Below are positions 52,589 to 60,100 of a DNA stretch of 62,845 nt, piece after piece. Numbering within the stretch: position 1 is the stretch's first letter; the number at the start of each line of letters is the position of its first letter. The notes under the pieces were generated by a model. The model made no database searches and had not been told where the DNA came from. It was given only the letters and a program-made list of their open reading frames with translations. This stretch comes from Ruminococcus sp. Phil15. Its GTDB lineage: Bacteria; Bacillota; Clostridia; Oscillospirales; Ruminococcaceae. Location: NCBI GenBank assembly GCA_001940995.1, contig MSHC01000034.1, forward strand, positions 249,476-312,320, read 5' to 3'. The position numbers and the translations under genes are program-made.

Positions 52589-53074
52589 ATGGAAAATGTA
52601 ATTCTTGCCGGCATAGGCGGAGAAAACAGCTCTGTCCGTGCTGTTACCGATAACGTAAAAATTCACGTTTCCAAGGTTGTGCTTGACAAAGATGACGATA
52701 AATCGTTTGAAATGCTCCTTTCAGAAATAGAGAAAAAATGTGCGCTATGCGTAGTTCTCTTGGGTCAGAAGCCTGCTATCAATGATAAAATTGCGTTTGA
52801 GCCTAAGGCTTACAAAAACGGCGAAACGCTTTTTACCCGTATGAGCTGCGGTGCGTCGGTAAGCCTTGTAAAGGCGCTCCACTACAATGCGTACATATCT
52901 AAAGGCTGCAAAGGCTCTGAATGTAACAGACTCTATGCAGAATGTCTTGAAAGAGATATAAACTGCATACTTATTCAGATACCGAAAAAAGAAAACATTT
53001 CTGATTTTGCTTCAATCACAGAAGCGGTTGAGGGCTATATTGAGGGCCTTGCAGGAATACCTGCTTTATTGTAA
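52589..53074 (+). CDS. Pyroglutamyl-peptidase-like protein lacking the catalytic His
   Basis: The 161-residue protein fits the Pcp fold weakly: VVLLGQKPAINDKIAFEPKAYKN (strand and first acidic residue), a Cys-rich SKGCKGSECNRLYAECL that lines up with the active-site Cys helix of Pcp (S-x-C-N), and NCILIQIPK where Pcp has H[IV]P. The His appears replaced by Gln, so peptidase activity is doubtful. It is also shorter than Pcp (about 200-215). Linked to the FakA-like small gene. Assignment is by pattern only. Confidence 0.5.
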   Translation: MENVILAGIGGENSSVRAVTDNVKIHVSKVVLDKDDDKSFEMLLSEIEKKCALCVVLLGQKPAINDKIAFEPKAYKNGETLFTRMSCGASVSLVKALHYNAYISKGCKGSECNRLYAECLERDINCILIQIPKKENISDFASITEAVEGYIEGLAGIPALL

Positions 53075-53085
53075 ACGTAAACGAA

Positions 53086-53114
53086 AAGCCGGAGATTTTT
53101 ACTTCTCCGGCTTA
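53086..53114. terminator. Terminator between convergent genes
   Basis: aagccggaga/tctccggctt is a strong stem with A before and T-rich sequence after, so it can serve both strands. Confidence 0.8.
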
Positions 53115-53122
53115 TATATTGC

Positions 53123-53587
53123 CTATTTTCCGCAGTATTGCGATATTGTGTAGCTTCTTGATTCGAGGTCAAAGGTTTCAATAAACGGCACGCCGTCCTT
53201 GTATATCCACCTCTCGATGAGTTTTGGCTCTACCTCAAACACTCTTTCATTTTCGAGATGGCTGTAAGCATCGAATGAGCCTTTGTAGCATTTCTCGAAC
53301 AGCTCACAAAACCTCAGATTATCGCTCGGTCGTCCTTGAATTTTGGCTGTACCCTCGATTTGTATGTTATCAATACACAGTGCGACGTTCGGATTTTCCG
53401 ATAACTGATTGAATTTTCGCATGGTGACGTCGGTCTGAAAATACAGCTTGCCGTTCTCCTGCACAACGCTCATCATTCTTGATGATACAATGTTATTGCA
53501 CGACGTAGAAAGCACCATTTTTCTTGCATTTTTAAAATCTGTGAAAAACTCGGTCAGCTTTTCTGAAAATGTATTATTATCATTCAT
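53123..53587 (-). CDS. Pyridoxamine 5'-phosphate oxidase family flavoprotein
   Basis: The 154-residue split-barrel protein shows RKMVLSTSCNNIVSSRMMSVV, GKLYFQTDVTMRKFNQLSENPNVALCIDN and IQIEGTAKIQG, typical of the PNPOx-like FMN-binding group. The substrate is unknown and it is unlikely to be PdxH itself. GGGAGG lies upstream. It follows the alarmone synthetase gene by 18 bases on the same strand. Confidence 0.85.
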   Translation of the reverse strand: MNDNNTFSEKLTEFFTDFKNARKMVLSTSCNNIVSSRMMSVVQENGKLYFQTDVTMRKFNQLSENPNVALCIDNIQIEGTAKIQGRPSDNLRFCELFEKCYKGSFDAYSHLENERVFEVEPKLIERWIYKDGVPFIETFDLESRSYTISQYCGK

Positions 53588-53605
53588 AATTGCCTTTACC
53601 TCCCG

Positions 53606-54289
53606 TTAGAGATCATTGTCAATCTGGGTGAGCTTTCTTAAATCGTCCATACGTCTGTCAAGCTGTTCGCTGAGCTTGGCACATTCGTAAAGCTCGTTTG
53701 CCATATTGTCGGTAAACTCAAAATCCTTTTTGTATCTGAGCTGATGCTCTAAAGACGCCCACGAGTCCATTGCGATTGTCCTGAGCTGTATTTCAACCTT
53801 CATAATCTTCTTTTCATGTGCAAGGAATATCGGCACTTCAACGATAAGGTGAAGGCTTCTGTAACCGTTAGGCTTTGGATTTGCGATATAGTCCTTTCTG
53901 TTAACGAGTCTGATATCGTCCTGTTTTAAAAGGGCGTCAGCGAGCATATATACATCTCTTTCAAAAGAGCATACAACTCTTATTCCTGCCACATCGTTGA
54001 CGTGCGACTCGATTGAGTCAAGGTTCAGCGGATAGCTGTTCTTTTCAAGCTTCTGCTTAATGCTCATAGGCTTTTTAAGTCTTGTTTTAATGCCGTTGAT
54101 AGGATTTCTGTCATATCTCAGTGAAAACTCAACATTGAGTACGTTGAATTTGGTTTCGATTTCCATTAACGCACAGCGGTAATATGACATAAGCTTGTTA
54201 TATTTCTGAAAAAATACCATAGAATTATTGATTGCTTCCTGTGTGAATACATTTGATATCTCTTCGCCTTTGATTTCTCGGTTAATCAT
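53606..54289 (-). CDS. Small alarmone synthetase (RelQ/YjbM-type GTP pyrophosphokinase)
   Basis: The 227-residue protein is a synthetase-only RelA/SpoT homologue. It has the ATP/GTP-binding block with LRYDRNPINGIKTRLKKP, VNDVAGIRVVCSF, the G-loop-like KPNGYRSLHLIVEVP, and VEIQLRTIAMDSWASLEHQ. It has no HD hydrolase and no TGS/ACT tail. It makes (p)ppGpp under stress. AGGAG lies upstream of the ATG. Confidence 0.93.
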   Translation of the reverse strand: MINREIKGEEISNVFTQEAINNSMVFFQKYNKLMSYYRCALMEIETKFNVLNVEFSLRYDRNPINGIKTRLKKPMSIKQKLEKNSYPLNLDSIESHVNDVAGIRVVCSFERDVYMLADALLKQDDIRLVNRKDYIANPKPNGYRSLHLIVEVPIFLAHEKKIMKVEIQLRTIAMDSWASLEHQLRYKKDFEFTDNMANELYECAKLSEQLDRRMDDLRKLTQIDNDL

Positions 54290-54362
54290 ATACTTTTCTC
54301 CTAAAAATTCTATTAGGATAATTATACATCAAAAAGCAGAATATGTCAATTTATCAAGAACC

Positions 54363-54391
54363 TTGACTAAAATACGATTTTCCGTTATAAT
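54363..54391 (+). promoter_or_regulatory. Promoter of bioY
   Basis: TTGACT (54363-54368) and TATAAT (54386-54391) have a 17-base spacer, 30 bases before the bioY ATG. I saw no clear BirA-type operator. Confidence 0.8.
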
Positions 54392-54420
54392 ATACAGGAA
54401 TAAGCTTATGGAGTATTTTT

Positions 54421-54945
54421 ATGAAACATGATAAAATAAAAAGTCTTACATTGTCTGCGCTATTTGTGTCCATTATTGCAGTATCCGCGCAGATTGCAAT
54501 ACCTACTCCCTCGGGGGTTTCGTTCACGCTTCAGACCTTTGCGGTAAGTCTTTGCGGTTTTTATCTCGGAGCAAGCAAATCAATTCTGTCTATGCTGACA
54601 TACATACTGCTCGGTCTGGTCGGCGCTCCTGTGTTTACGGGGTTTTCGGGCGGTTTAAGTGTACTTGTGGGAAAGACCGGCGGCTTTATTGCAGGCTTGT
54701 TCTTTATGTCACTTTGCTGTGCAATTTCGGTAAAGATGAAGCCTGTTATAAAATGGGTTATATGCTTCTTTGGAATACTGATATGCCACGCATTAGGATG
54801 TATGTACTTTTCCTACCTGACGGACTGCAGCATAAAAGCTGCTTTTGTGCTTACTTCCGTGCCATTTATTGTTAAGGATATAGCATCAGTTATACTTGCA
54901 TATATGTTTTCACAAAAACTAAAGAAAAGAATAAACCAAGCCTGA
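54421..54945 (+). CDS. bioY: Biotin transporter substrate-binding subunit BioY
   Basis: The 174-residue membrane protein has five to six helices and the BioY pattern: AQIAIPTPSGVSFTLQTFAVSL, LLGLVGAPVFTGFSGG and GKTGGFIAGLFF. It is the S component of the biotin ECF transporter; the shared EcfA/T parts are not here. It imports biotin, which the decarboxylase complex with oadB needs. The ribosome site is weak (GGAG 11 bases upstream). Confidence 0.94.
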   Translation: MKHDKIKSLTLSALFVSIIAVSAQIAIPTPSGVSFTLQTFAVSLCGFYLGASKSILSMLTYILLGLVGAPVFTGFSGGLSVLVGKTGGFIAGLFFMSLCCAISVKMKPVIKWVICFFGILICHALGCMYFSYLTDCSIKAAFVLTSVPFIVKDIASVILAYMFSQKLKKRINQA

Positions 54946-54966
54946 GTAACATTGGGCTTGGTTTAT
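54932..54966. terminator. Terminator of bioY, overlapping its stop
   Basis: taaaccaagcc/ggcttggttta forms an 11-bp stem and is followed by TTTA on the plus strand. It sits between convergent genes and may be bidirectional. Confidence 0.8.
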
Positions 54967-54994
54967 TACAAGAAAATATTTTGAAAGTAATATA

Positions 54995-55840
54995 CTATTT
55001 TAAAAACTCTCTAAGCTCCGGAAGTCTTTCCAATGCATTTTTCCTGCCGATTTCGTACACTTCTTTCAGGACATCGGGGTTGTGCTCGATTCTTCCTATC
55101 GGTAAAAGTTCATCAGGGCAGAAAACAAATGCGTTACCTTTCTTTTCCTGCTCAAATACATATCGTGTTTCTCTGTTATAAACGTTGTGACGCTCAGCCA
55201 TTGCATTTAGAAGCTCGGGATATTCTTTCAATGCTACCTTGACAAGAGGCATAGCCTTGTTTGGCTTCTTACGGTAATTCTTTGGTTGGGTGAGTATTAC
55301 GATATTCTTTTCATAACCGATTTTTTCAAAAGCTCTTAATGGTATTGAGCTGGAAATTCCACCGTCGAGAAGCTTTCTGCCGTCAATCTCCACAATTCTG
55401 GAAACGAGCGGCATTGAAGCCGACGCCCTAATCCATTCGAGGTCACGCTTGTTGCACTTGTCTATTTTTTTATATACAGGTTTTCCGGTGATTATATCCG
55501 TCGCAACGACGTAAAATGTTACCTTATTTTCTCTGAATGTGTCAAAGTCGAATGGGTCAAGTTCATTCGGGATAACATTATAGCAGAAATCTGCGCCGAA
55601 CATATCCCCTGTTTTTATAAGCGAGGCAACGCTGCAATAACGCTTGTCGTTACAATATTTCATGTTGTATCTGAGCGAACGTCCTATCTGCTTTGATTTA
55701 TAGTTACAGCCAAAGCAGGCCCCTGCAGAAACACCGATTGTTCCGTCAATTTCTATATTATTTTCAAGCAGCACATCGAGAATTCCGGCAGTAAAAATGC
55801 CACGCATTGCTCCGCCTTCCATAACAAGTCCTGTTGCCAT
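54995..55840 (-). CDS. Patatin-like phospholipase (YjjU-type)
   Basis: The 281-residue protein starts at ATG 55840, with AAAGGA eight bases upstream; ATG 55870 is less well placed. It shows the oxyanion block GGAMRGIF, the nucleophile GVSAG (Ser about 37) and DGGISSSIPL with the catalytic Asp, the Ser-Asp dyad of patatins. It is likely a cytoplasmic lipid acyl hydrolase. It has its own promoter (55878-55906). Confidence 0.9.
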   Translation of the reverse strand: MATGLVMEGGAMRGIFTAGILDVLLENNIEIDGTIGVSAGACFGCNYKSKQIGRSLRYNMKYCNDKRYCSVASLIKTGDMFGADFCYNVIPNELDPFDFDTFRENKVTFYVVATDIITGKPVYKKIDKCNKRDLEWIRASASMPLVSRIVEIDGRKLLDGGISSSIPLRAFEKIGYEKNIVILTQPKNYRKKPNKAMPLVKVALKEYPELLNAMAERHNVYNRETRYVFEQEKKGNAFVFCPDELLPIGRIEHNPDVLKEVYEIGRKNALERLPELREFLK

Positions 55841-55877
55841 TTTTATCATCCTTTCAAGTCTATCAGCCATAACAAAG

Positions 55878-55906
55878 AGTATAACACTAACTTATAATTT
55901 TGTCAA
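55878..55906 (-). promoter_or_regulatory. Promoter of the patatin-like gene
   Basis: On the minus strand TTGACA (55901-55906) and TATACT (55878-55883) are 17 bases apart. Confidence 0.8.
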
Positions 55907-55948
55907 TTTTAGTTGATTTAATCAACCTATTGTCACAGCTTTTTTCTG

Positions 55949-55977
55949 TTGACAAAACTGTGAAATTATGATATAAT
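55949..55977 (+). promoter_or_regulatory. Consensus promoter in front of the broken tRNA-Leu
   Basis: TTGACA (55949-55954) and TATAAT (55972-55977) have a 17-base spacer, a perfect match. The transcript would begin near 55985 and run into the tRNA-Leu remnant at 56009, the membrane-protein gene and perhaps the intact tRNA-Leu. Confidence 0.88.
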
Positions 55978-56008
55978 GTCCAGGTAATGAAATTTAATAT
56001 GTTAATAT

Positions 56009-56051
56009 GCGCCTGTGGTGAAATTAGCAGACACGCAAGATTTGGGCAGCG
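56009..56051 (+). pseudogene. 5' fragment of a tRNA-Leu gene
   Basis: gcgcctgtggtgaaattagc and the following bases to about 56051 match the first half of a leucine tRNA (acceptor, D arm, start of the anticodon arm). They align with the intact tRNA at 56672, including TTAATATGCG just upstream. The variable arm, T arm and acceptor 3' strand are missing: the sequence turns into unrelated AT-rich DNA. No functional tRNA is possible. Confidence 0.75.
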
Positions 56052-56106
56052 TTACTACATTTATGTTATTAGTAAAATAAATTGTAATTTATGAATGGTG
56101 AAATGT

Positions 56107-56601
56107 ATGGTAAAGTTATTTCATTTGTTTAAGAATTATTATTTAGGAGTTTCTTTTATTGGAATTATTGCATTTGCTATTCAGGAAATTCCATATATGA
56201 TTATGCCGTTAATAAAGCTGAAATCCAATCCTATAATGAATATGCAAAATGAAATCCCTTGGATAGAAAAAACACAGAATATATTCGGTGTGTTGTCTAT
56301 GATTTTACTAATGTTGATTGTCAAAGATAATGATAAATTCTTTTCGATAGATACATACAAAGAAAAAGTCTTTTTTGCAATAACTGTTTTAATGATACTG
56401 ATAAATTTTATCGGTTGGTTTTTTTATTACCTTGTTTTTCAATATAATTGGTTGATTGTAATAAGCCAGTTTGCAGTTGTCCCGTTATACTATTTGTTTT
56501 TTGGATTATGGAAAAGCAATTATTTATTAGTTGGTACTGCTTCGGTATTTTTTATAATTCATACCATTAACGGTTATTTGAATTTCATCATAAAAAGATA
56601 A
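56107..56601 (+). CDS. Hypothetical membrane protein
   Basis: The 164-residue protein has four or five hydrophobic helices (about 14-35, 60-75, 90-112, 118-135, 140-158). It has Tyr/Phe/Trp-rich segments and no recognised motif. The ATG at 56107 has GGTGA five bases upstream; ATG 56095 in the same frame has none. Very AT-rich. It lies between a broken and an intact tRNA-Leu, a typical place for inserted DNA, and may be the cargo of a small insertion. Confidence 0.55.
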   Translation: MVKLFHLFKNYYLGVSFIGIIAFAIQEIPYMIMPLIKLKSNPIMNMQNEIPWIEKTQNIFGVLSMILLMLIVKDNDKFFSIDTYKEKVFFAITVLMILINFIGWFFYYLVFQYNWLIVISQFAVVPLYYLFFGLWKSNYLLVGTASVFFIIHTINGYLNFIIKR

Positions 56602-56671
56602 TCTACAATTTCTGATTAATTGTAGGAACACTTTTGCAAATAAGAGTAATTAAATAATAAAATTTTAATAT

Positions 56672-56756
56672 GCGGGCGTGGTGAAATTGGCAGACACGTT
56701 AGATTTAGGTTCTAATGCCCTATGGTGTGCAGGTTCAAGTCCTGTCGCCCGCACCA
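56672..56756 (+). tRNA. tRNA-Leu (UAG)
   Basis: The acceptor gcgggcg/cgcccgc, the anticodon stem ttaga/tctaa with TAG at 56706-56708, a long variable arm (tgcccta-tggtgt) and a T arm (gcagg/cctgt around TTCAAGT) with encoded CCA at the end make a complete class II tRNA. Reads CUN leucine codons. Confidence 0.95.
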
Positions 56757-56781
56757 AATTTTTGAAAGGCAGGTGAATGAT

Positions 56782-56841
56782 ATGAATATTCGTAACAGAA
56801 AAATCGGGAACTTCTATCATTCACATTTGCTTTCTTTTTAA
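56782..56841 (+). CDS. Putative 19-residue leader peptide
   Basis: The frame MNIRNRKIGNFYHSHLLSF follows AGGTG upstream. Its start lies in a 10-bp stem (gtgaatgata 56773-56782 with tatcattcac 56815-56824). A terminator follows 26 bases after the stop and before the acetyltransferase gene. This is the layout of ribosome-controlled attenuators in front of resistance genes. Translation is not proven. Confidence 0.5.
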   Translation: MNIRNRKIGNFYHSHLLSF

Positions 56842-56866
56842 CCTCATTTTTGTGAATAATAAATCC

Positions 56867-56898
56867 AAGTGTTTTCGATTTTTCGGGAACACTTTTTT
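56867..56898 (+). terminator. Terminator/attenuator ahead of the acetyltransferase gene
   Basis: aagtgtt/aacactt with a 14-base loop is followed by TTTTAT. It lies between the leader frame and the gene start at 56921, so it would stop transcription unless opened. Confidence 0.65.
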
Positions 56899-56920
56899 AT
56901 TTATGGAAATGAGGAATATT

Positions 56921-57403
56921 ATGAGCACATCCAATACTGAAATCATGAACATCAAAAGAATTGTGAAAATTAGAACGATTACGCCAACCGACGCTCTTTG
57001 GAATCAAGTTGCAAACTACGCCAAAAACTGTTCTTGGGGAGCCGGAAAATCTTTATCCGAGAAAATGAAAAGCTTGTTTTTTTCAGATTGGGAAAGAGTA
57101 ATCGTATGCCTGGAGGACGATAAAATTTGCGGCTACTGCACGGTTTCAAAAGATGACTGTATTGAGGATGTTTCCTACTCTCCCTACATCGGTTATATTT
57201 TTGTAGACGAGTCATATCGAGGTAACAGACTCAGCCAAAAAATGATAGAATTTGCTATTGGATATTTAAAATCTATAGGATTTGACAGAGTACATATTGT
57301 CAGCGACCACGAGAACTTGTATGAAAAATACGGGTTTTCGGTTGTTGATCGAAACCTTGCTCCGTGGGGCGAAATTGAAAAAATATATTTAAAAAAATTA
57401 TAA
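56921..57403 (+). CDS. GNAT family N-acetyltransferase, possible resistance enzyme
   Basis: The 160-residue product starts at ATG 56921, with GAGGAA six bases upstream. A single GNAT domain has the motif IFVDESYRGNRLSQKMIEFA (Q/R-x-x-G-x-G/A region altered to RGNRLS) and a C-terminal LYEKYGFSVVDR. Relatives act on small molecules, peptides or antibiotics; the substrate is not visible. The attenuator-like leader suggests induced expression. AT-rich, in an accessory segment next to a tRNA. Confidence 0.8.
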   Translation: MSTSNTEIMNIKRIVKIRTITPTDALWNQVANYAKNCSWGAGKSLSEKMKSLFFSDWERVIVCLEDDKICGYCTVSKDDCIEDVSYSPYIGYIFVDESYRGNRLSQKMIEFAIGYLKSIGFDRVHIVSDHENLYEKYGFSVVDRNLAPWGEIEKIYLKKL

Positions 57404-57468
57404 TGTACAGATGCGCCTTTTTATTCCGTGCGTCTTTGTATTAATTTCGTTGGTCTTTGCCAACGACA

Positions 57469-57495
57469 AAAGTCCCTATTTTAGGGGCTTTTTCT
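57469..57495 (+). terminator. Terminator downstream of the acetyltransferase
   Basis: agtccct/aggggct is followed by TTTTTC. A second perfect stem, tcgttgg/ccaacga (57447-57466), directly precedes it. Confidence 0.75.
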
Positions 57496-57515
57496 TCATA
57501 TAAGTATATAAAAAG

Positions 57516-57569
57516 AATTGGCATACACCTTAGCTTTACACATTAAGTAAAGATGAGTGTATGCCAATT
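57516..57569. repeat. Inverted repeat, 13 bp, at the recombinase remnant boundary
   Basis: aattggcatacac (57516-57528) pairs perfectly with gtgtatgccaatt (57557-57569) around 28 bases that contain a weak secondary stem. It may be a terminator of the minus-strand remnant (T's on that side) or an element end or crossover region. Confidence 0.6.
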
Positions 57570-57576
57570 TTCTTAA

Positions 57577-58040
57577 TTATGCAATTTCACTCTCCACATA
57601 AACTGCTACGCTATCCTCGAAATCCCCGTTAAACTCAAGCCTGATATCAAGACTTTTATCATCGTTCTGATGAACTACAATTATGCGGATAAGAGTCCTG
57701 AGTTGTGCGTCGGACAACTCCCCTTTTTCAAGAATTTCATCAGGCATTTCTGCGGTGCTTTTCAGTTTGGAGTGCTTTTCTTTGCTGATCTTATCATATA
57801 TTTTGCAGTCTGAAATCTTCTTTTCGAGATCGGCTATCTGCTCCTCACGCTTAGCAATCATATTGTTGTAGACTTCAGCGTGTTCACGGTCGGAGATACG
57901 CTCCATAATAATCTCCTCGATCTGATTTTTTAAAGCGACTATTTTATCGTTGTATTGCTTGATTTTCCGCTCGTATAAAGGCTTTTTGCGAACCCATTCA
58001 CGGACGATTCTGTCATATTTATCGCTCTCCGAAATTATCT
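57577..58040 (-). pseudogene. C-terminal remnant of a large serine recombinase
   Basis: The open minus frame encodes about 155 residues of the coiled coil and tail of a large serine recombinase: WVRKKPLYERKIKQYN, EEQIADLEKKI, then GELSDAQLRTLIRIIVVHQN and LDIRLEFNGDFED. The catalytic resolvase domain, zinc region and start are missing. At its 5' end the frame runs directly into HINT-domain DNA (58035-58169), so it was joined to a toxin gene by recombination. Confidence 0.75.
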
Positions 58041-58169
58041 TTTCACGCCATTCACAGTAAGATGAACGAGAGTAGTTACCTCACTTATGTATGTTTCAAG
58101 TACAGTTTTCTCGGCAGTTTCCATTGTTTCTGGATCTGTTGAAATTACTTTATCTCCTGCTCTGATTAC
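58035..58169 (-). pseudogene. N-terminal fragment of a pretoxin HINT domain
   Basis: The frame reads VIRAGDKVISTDPETME, then TAEKTVLETYISEVTTLVHLTVNG. This is the first part of the HINT domain that precedes the toxin tip in polymorphic toxins (G-D-x-V-x-S-x-[ND]-x-x-T ... V-x-x-T). It begins right after the immunity gene stop and fuses into the recombinase remnant. The rest of this HINT (TTPDHPFYV onward) is not here; the matching later part lies upstream at 59257-59377. Confidence 0.7.
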
Positions 58170-58174
58170 TTACC

Positions 58175-58825
58175 TTATTGATCACCAAAGTTGAATTTTT
58201 TTCTGTATGCCAAATTTATACCAAATAATTCCTCAAACGGCACTATTGATTTAGAAGCACTTTCTATATCCATTTCTTTAGACCAAAGAAATGGATATAG
58301 TAAAACTCCTTTGTCAAATTCAATATTTTTTGAATATTCTCTCCAATTATTCCATCTCATAGAATGATAAAATTCATCTATATTTCCTTTTGCAAGCCAT
58401 GCAACAAATTCAGAATAACCTAATCCTAGATCTTCCCAATCTAAAGTATCAGGAGCAAAATACCATACATGCCCCATACCTTCATTAAATTTCCCCGAAT
58501 TAATTGCAAATACACCTCCGACAATATCAGATGCAACAATCAACATTCGCTTGATTTTTTCGGGAATACCTTTTTCAGACAATAAATTAATCTTAGCTAT
58601 TCCTTTCCTATCATAAGTATCGTTTCCATAAAGTCTTATCCAATCATCAAATATTATCCCTGAAGTATTTAAAATAATTGCCCCTAAAGCAGATGCAGAA
58701 GAGATTTTCAACAGCTTACATATTTTAGTGTTTTCTGACTTAGTATCATCTAGTATGGTTATATTAATTTTAGATGTTTTAAACATTTCTTTGATTTCCA
58801 ACCACAGCTTATTGCTTTCTGGCAT
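58175..58825 (-). CDS. DUF2625 family protein, probable immunity protein
   Basis: The 216-residue protein starts at ATG 58825, with AGGAG nine bases upstream; TTG 58834 abuts the site. It has the DUF2625 pattern: TSGIIFDDWIRLYG, MLIVASDIVGGVFAINSG, MGHVWYFAPDTLDWEDLGLGYSEFV and VLLYPFLWSKE. DUF2625 genes often follow polymorphic toxin tips, and here the gene lies 15 bases after a NucA/NucB-type nuclease, so neutralising it is the likely job. Cytoplasmic, no signal. It ends at HINT debris. Confidence 0.8.
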   Translation of the reverse strand: MPESNKLWLEIKEMFKTSKINITILDDTKSENTKICKLLKISSASALGAIILNTSGIIFDDWIRLYGNDTYDRKGIAKINLLSEKGIPEKIKRMLIVASDIVGGVFAINSGKFNEGMGHVWYFAPDTLDWEDLGLGYSEFVAWLAKGNIDEFYHSMRWNNWREYSKNIEFDKGVLLYPFLWSKEMDIESASKSIVPFEELFGINLAYRKKFNFGDQ

Positions 58826-58840
58826 TTCAAACAACTCCTG

Positions 58841-59377
58841 TTAATCAATAATTTTTATTTCGAATGTGGAACCATCTGGAATGCCGCTTAATTTATGACC
58901 AATTGTTGAACCTGAGCCTCTATTATCAGATCTACCAATCGCACGTACATCAGCTCCAGAACCTCCTTCTTTACACATTGCAAAAGGATACTCGTCTAAA
59001 TCCTTGCCAGGGACTTTATCAATTCCTTTCAGCGATGCTTTTCTATTAGATTTCGCTACAGATCTATCTATTGTAAGTTCTTTGGGCTGTCCTTTTTCTA
59101 TCGCATCCTCAATATGTTTTGCAGACTCAGGATATTTGCTTCTTGATAATTCAATTTCATACTCGGCATTATGAACCCAAACTCCATACTCGCCAACAAA
59201 GTAAGTATGGAAATCCTCTACTTGAAAATTATACACCGTAACAAGCTCATCTGTCAACTCAACATCAAAATTTTCAACTAAAAGGATGTTGCCATTTGAA
59301 TCGAGAAGTTCATTACCGACTTTAAGTTCGCAAGCGTTGATAAAACCCTTATCTTTTACATAGAACGGGTGGTCAAG
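58841..59377 (-). pseudogene. Orphan polymorphic-toxin tail: HINT C-terminal part plus NucA/NucB nuclease
   Basis: The open frame reads DHPFYVKDKGFINACELKVGNELLDSNG, then TVYNFQVEDFHTYFVG and VHNA, the second half of a HINT domain whose His/Asn cleavage residues are in view. After it comes a nuclease tip (about 110 residues) with DLDEYPFAMCKEGG, VRAIGRSDNRGSGSTIGHKL and the DExxF-type acid site of the NucA/NucB DNases. A stop at 59378-59380 cuts off everything upstream (repeat body, export signal). ATG 59257 is internal, so a free toxin from it is possible but doubtful. Confidence 0.75.
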
Positions 59378-59434
59378 TTACAGGGTGAAATATCAACTCC
59401 CTCTAATCAAATCTAGGCATTACTGCATAAAATG

Positions 59435-59899
59435 TCAAATCCAAAGCTCCATTTCTCCAGAGTCACAAAAGCCAAACCTTTCATAGAGCTGTTTTCCTGC
59501 CGCTGACGGCTTTAGCTTTACGGTGTGAACGCCCAAGCTTCCAAGCCATTTTATCAGCTCCTCGATTATCTTAGTAGCGTAGCCGTTTCTCCTTTTTTCA
59601 GGAATACAATACACGTCCATAATATACCCGTATATCGGGGTTTTAAAAAAGCAAAAAGGAACGTCGTCTTTGAGTATTGCACCGCCACACGCCACAGCCT
59701 CTCCGTTGTCATATAAAAGGAAATGGCACATTTTCCCCGACAGGTATAGTTCCTTGTATTTTTCATATATTCTTTCCTCGGAGTTGTCCTGAAGTAAGGT
59801 TATCGAGCCTACCTCTCTGAACATATCCATTTTAAAACTGACAACGATATTAAGGTCGTCACACCTAGCTTTTCTTATTTCCACAGCAGTATTCTCCAT
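59435..59899 (-). CDS. GNAT family N-acetyltransferase
   Basis: The 154-residue GNAT domain has the cofactor motif VYCIPEKRRNGYATKIIEEL (about 94-113) and a C-terminal LYERFGFCDSGEMELW. The substrate is unknown. AGGAAA precedes the ATG. It is a single gene between the toxin debris and the acyl-CoA ligase terminator. Confidence 0.85.
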   Translation of the reverse strand: MENTAVEIRKARCDDLNIVVSFKMDMFREVGSITLLQDNSEERIYEKYKELYLSGKMCHFLLYDNGEAVACGGAILKDDVPFCFFKTPIYGYIMDVYCIPEKRRNGYATKIIEELIKWLGSLGVHTVKLKPSAAGKQLYERFGFCDSGEMELWI

Positions 59900-60041
59900 T
59901 CAGATAATTTCCTGTTTTTTCGCTAAATTCAATAAGCATTATATCATAGATTGGTGAATATATCAACGTATTATAAGCAAAAATTGAGAGAACTTTAAAT
60001 GCACCCTTGTTGGAATATTCTATTACAAAATCTCGTGTAAA

Positions 60042-60074
60042 TATAAAAGCCCCGGATAGTTCCAAGGCTTTTTA
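60042..60074 (-). terminator. Terminator of the acyl-CoA synthetase fusion gene
   Basis: On the minus strand aaaagccttgga and tccggggctttt form a 12-bp stem with an ACTA loop (two G-U pairs), followed by T-rich sequence, 27 bases past the stop. Confidence 0.85.
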
Positions 60075-60100
60075 TCTCTCCTATTGCTTATAAATATGTT

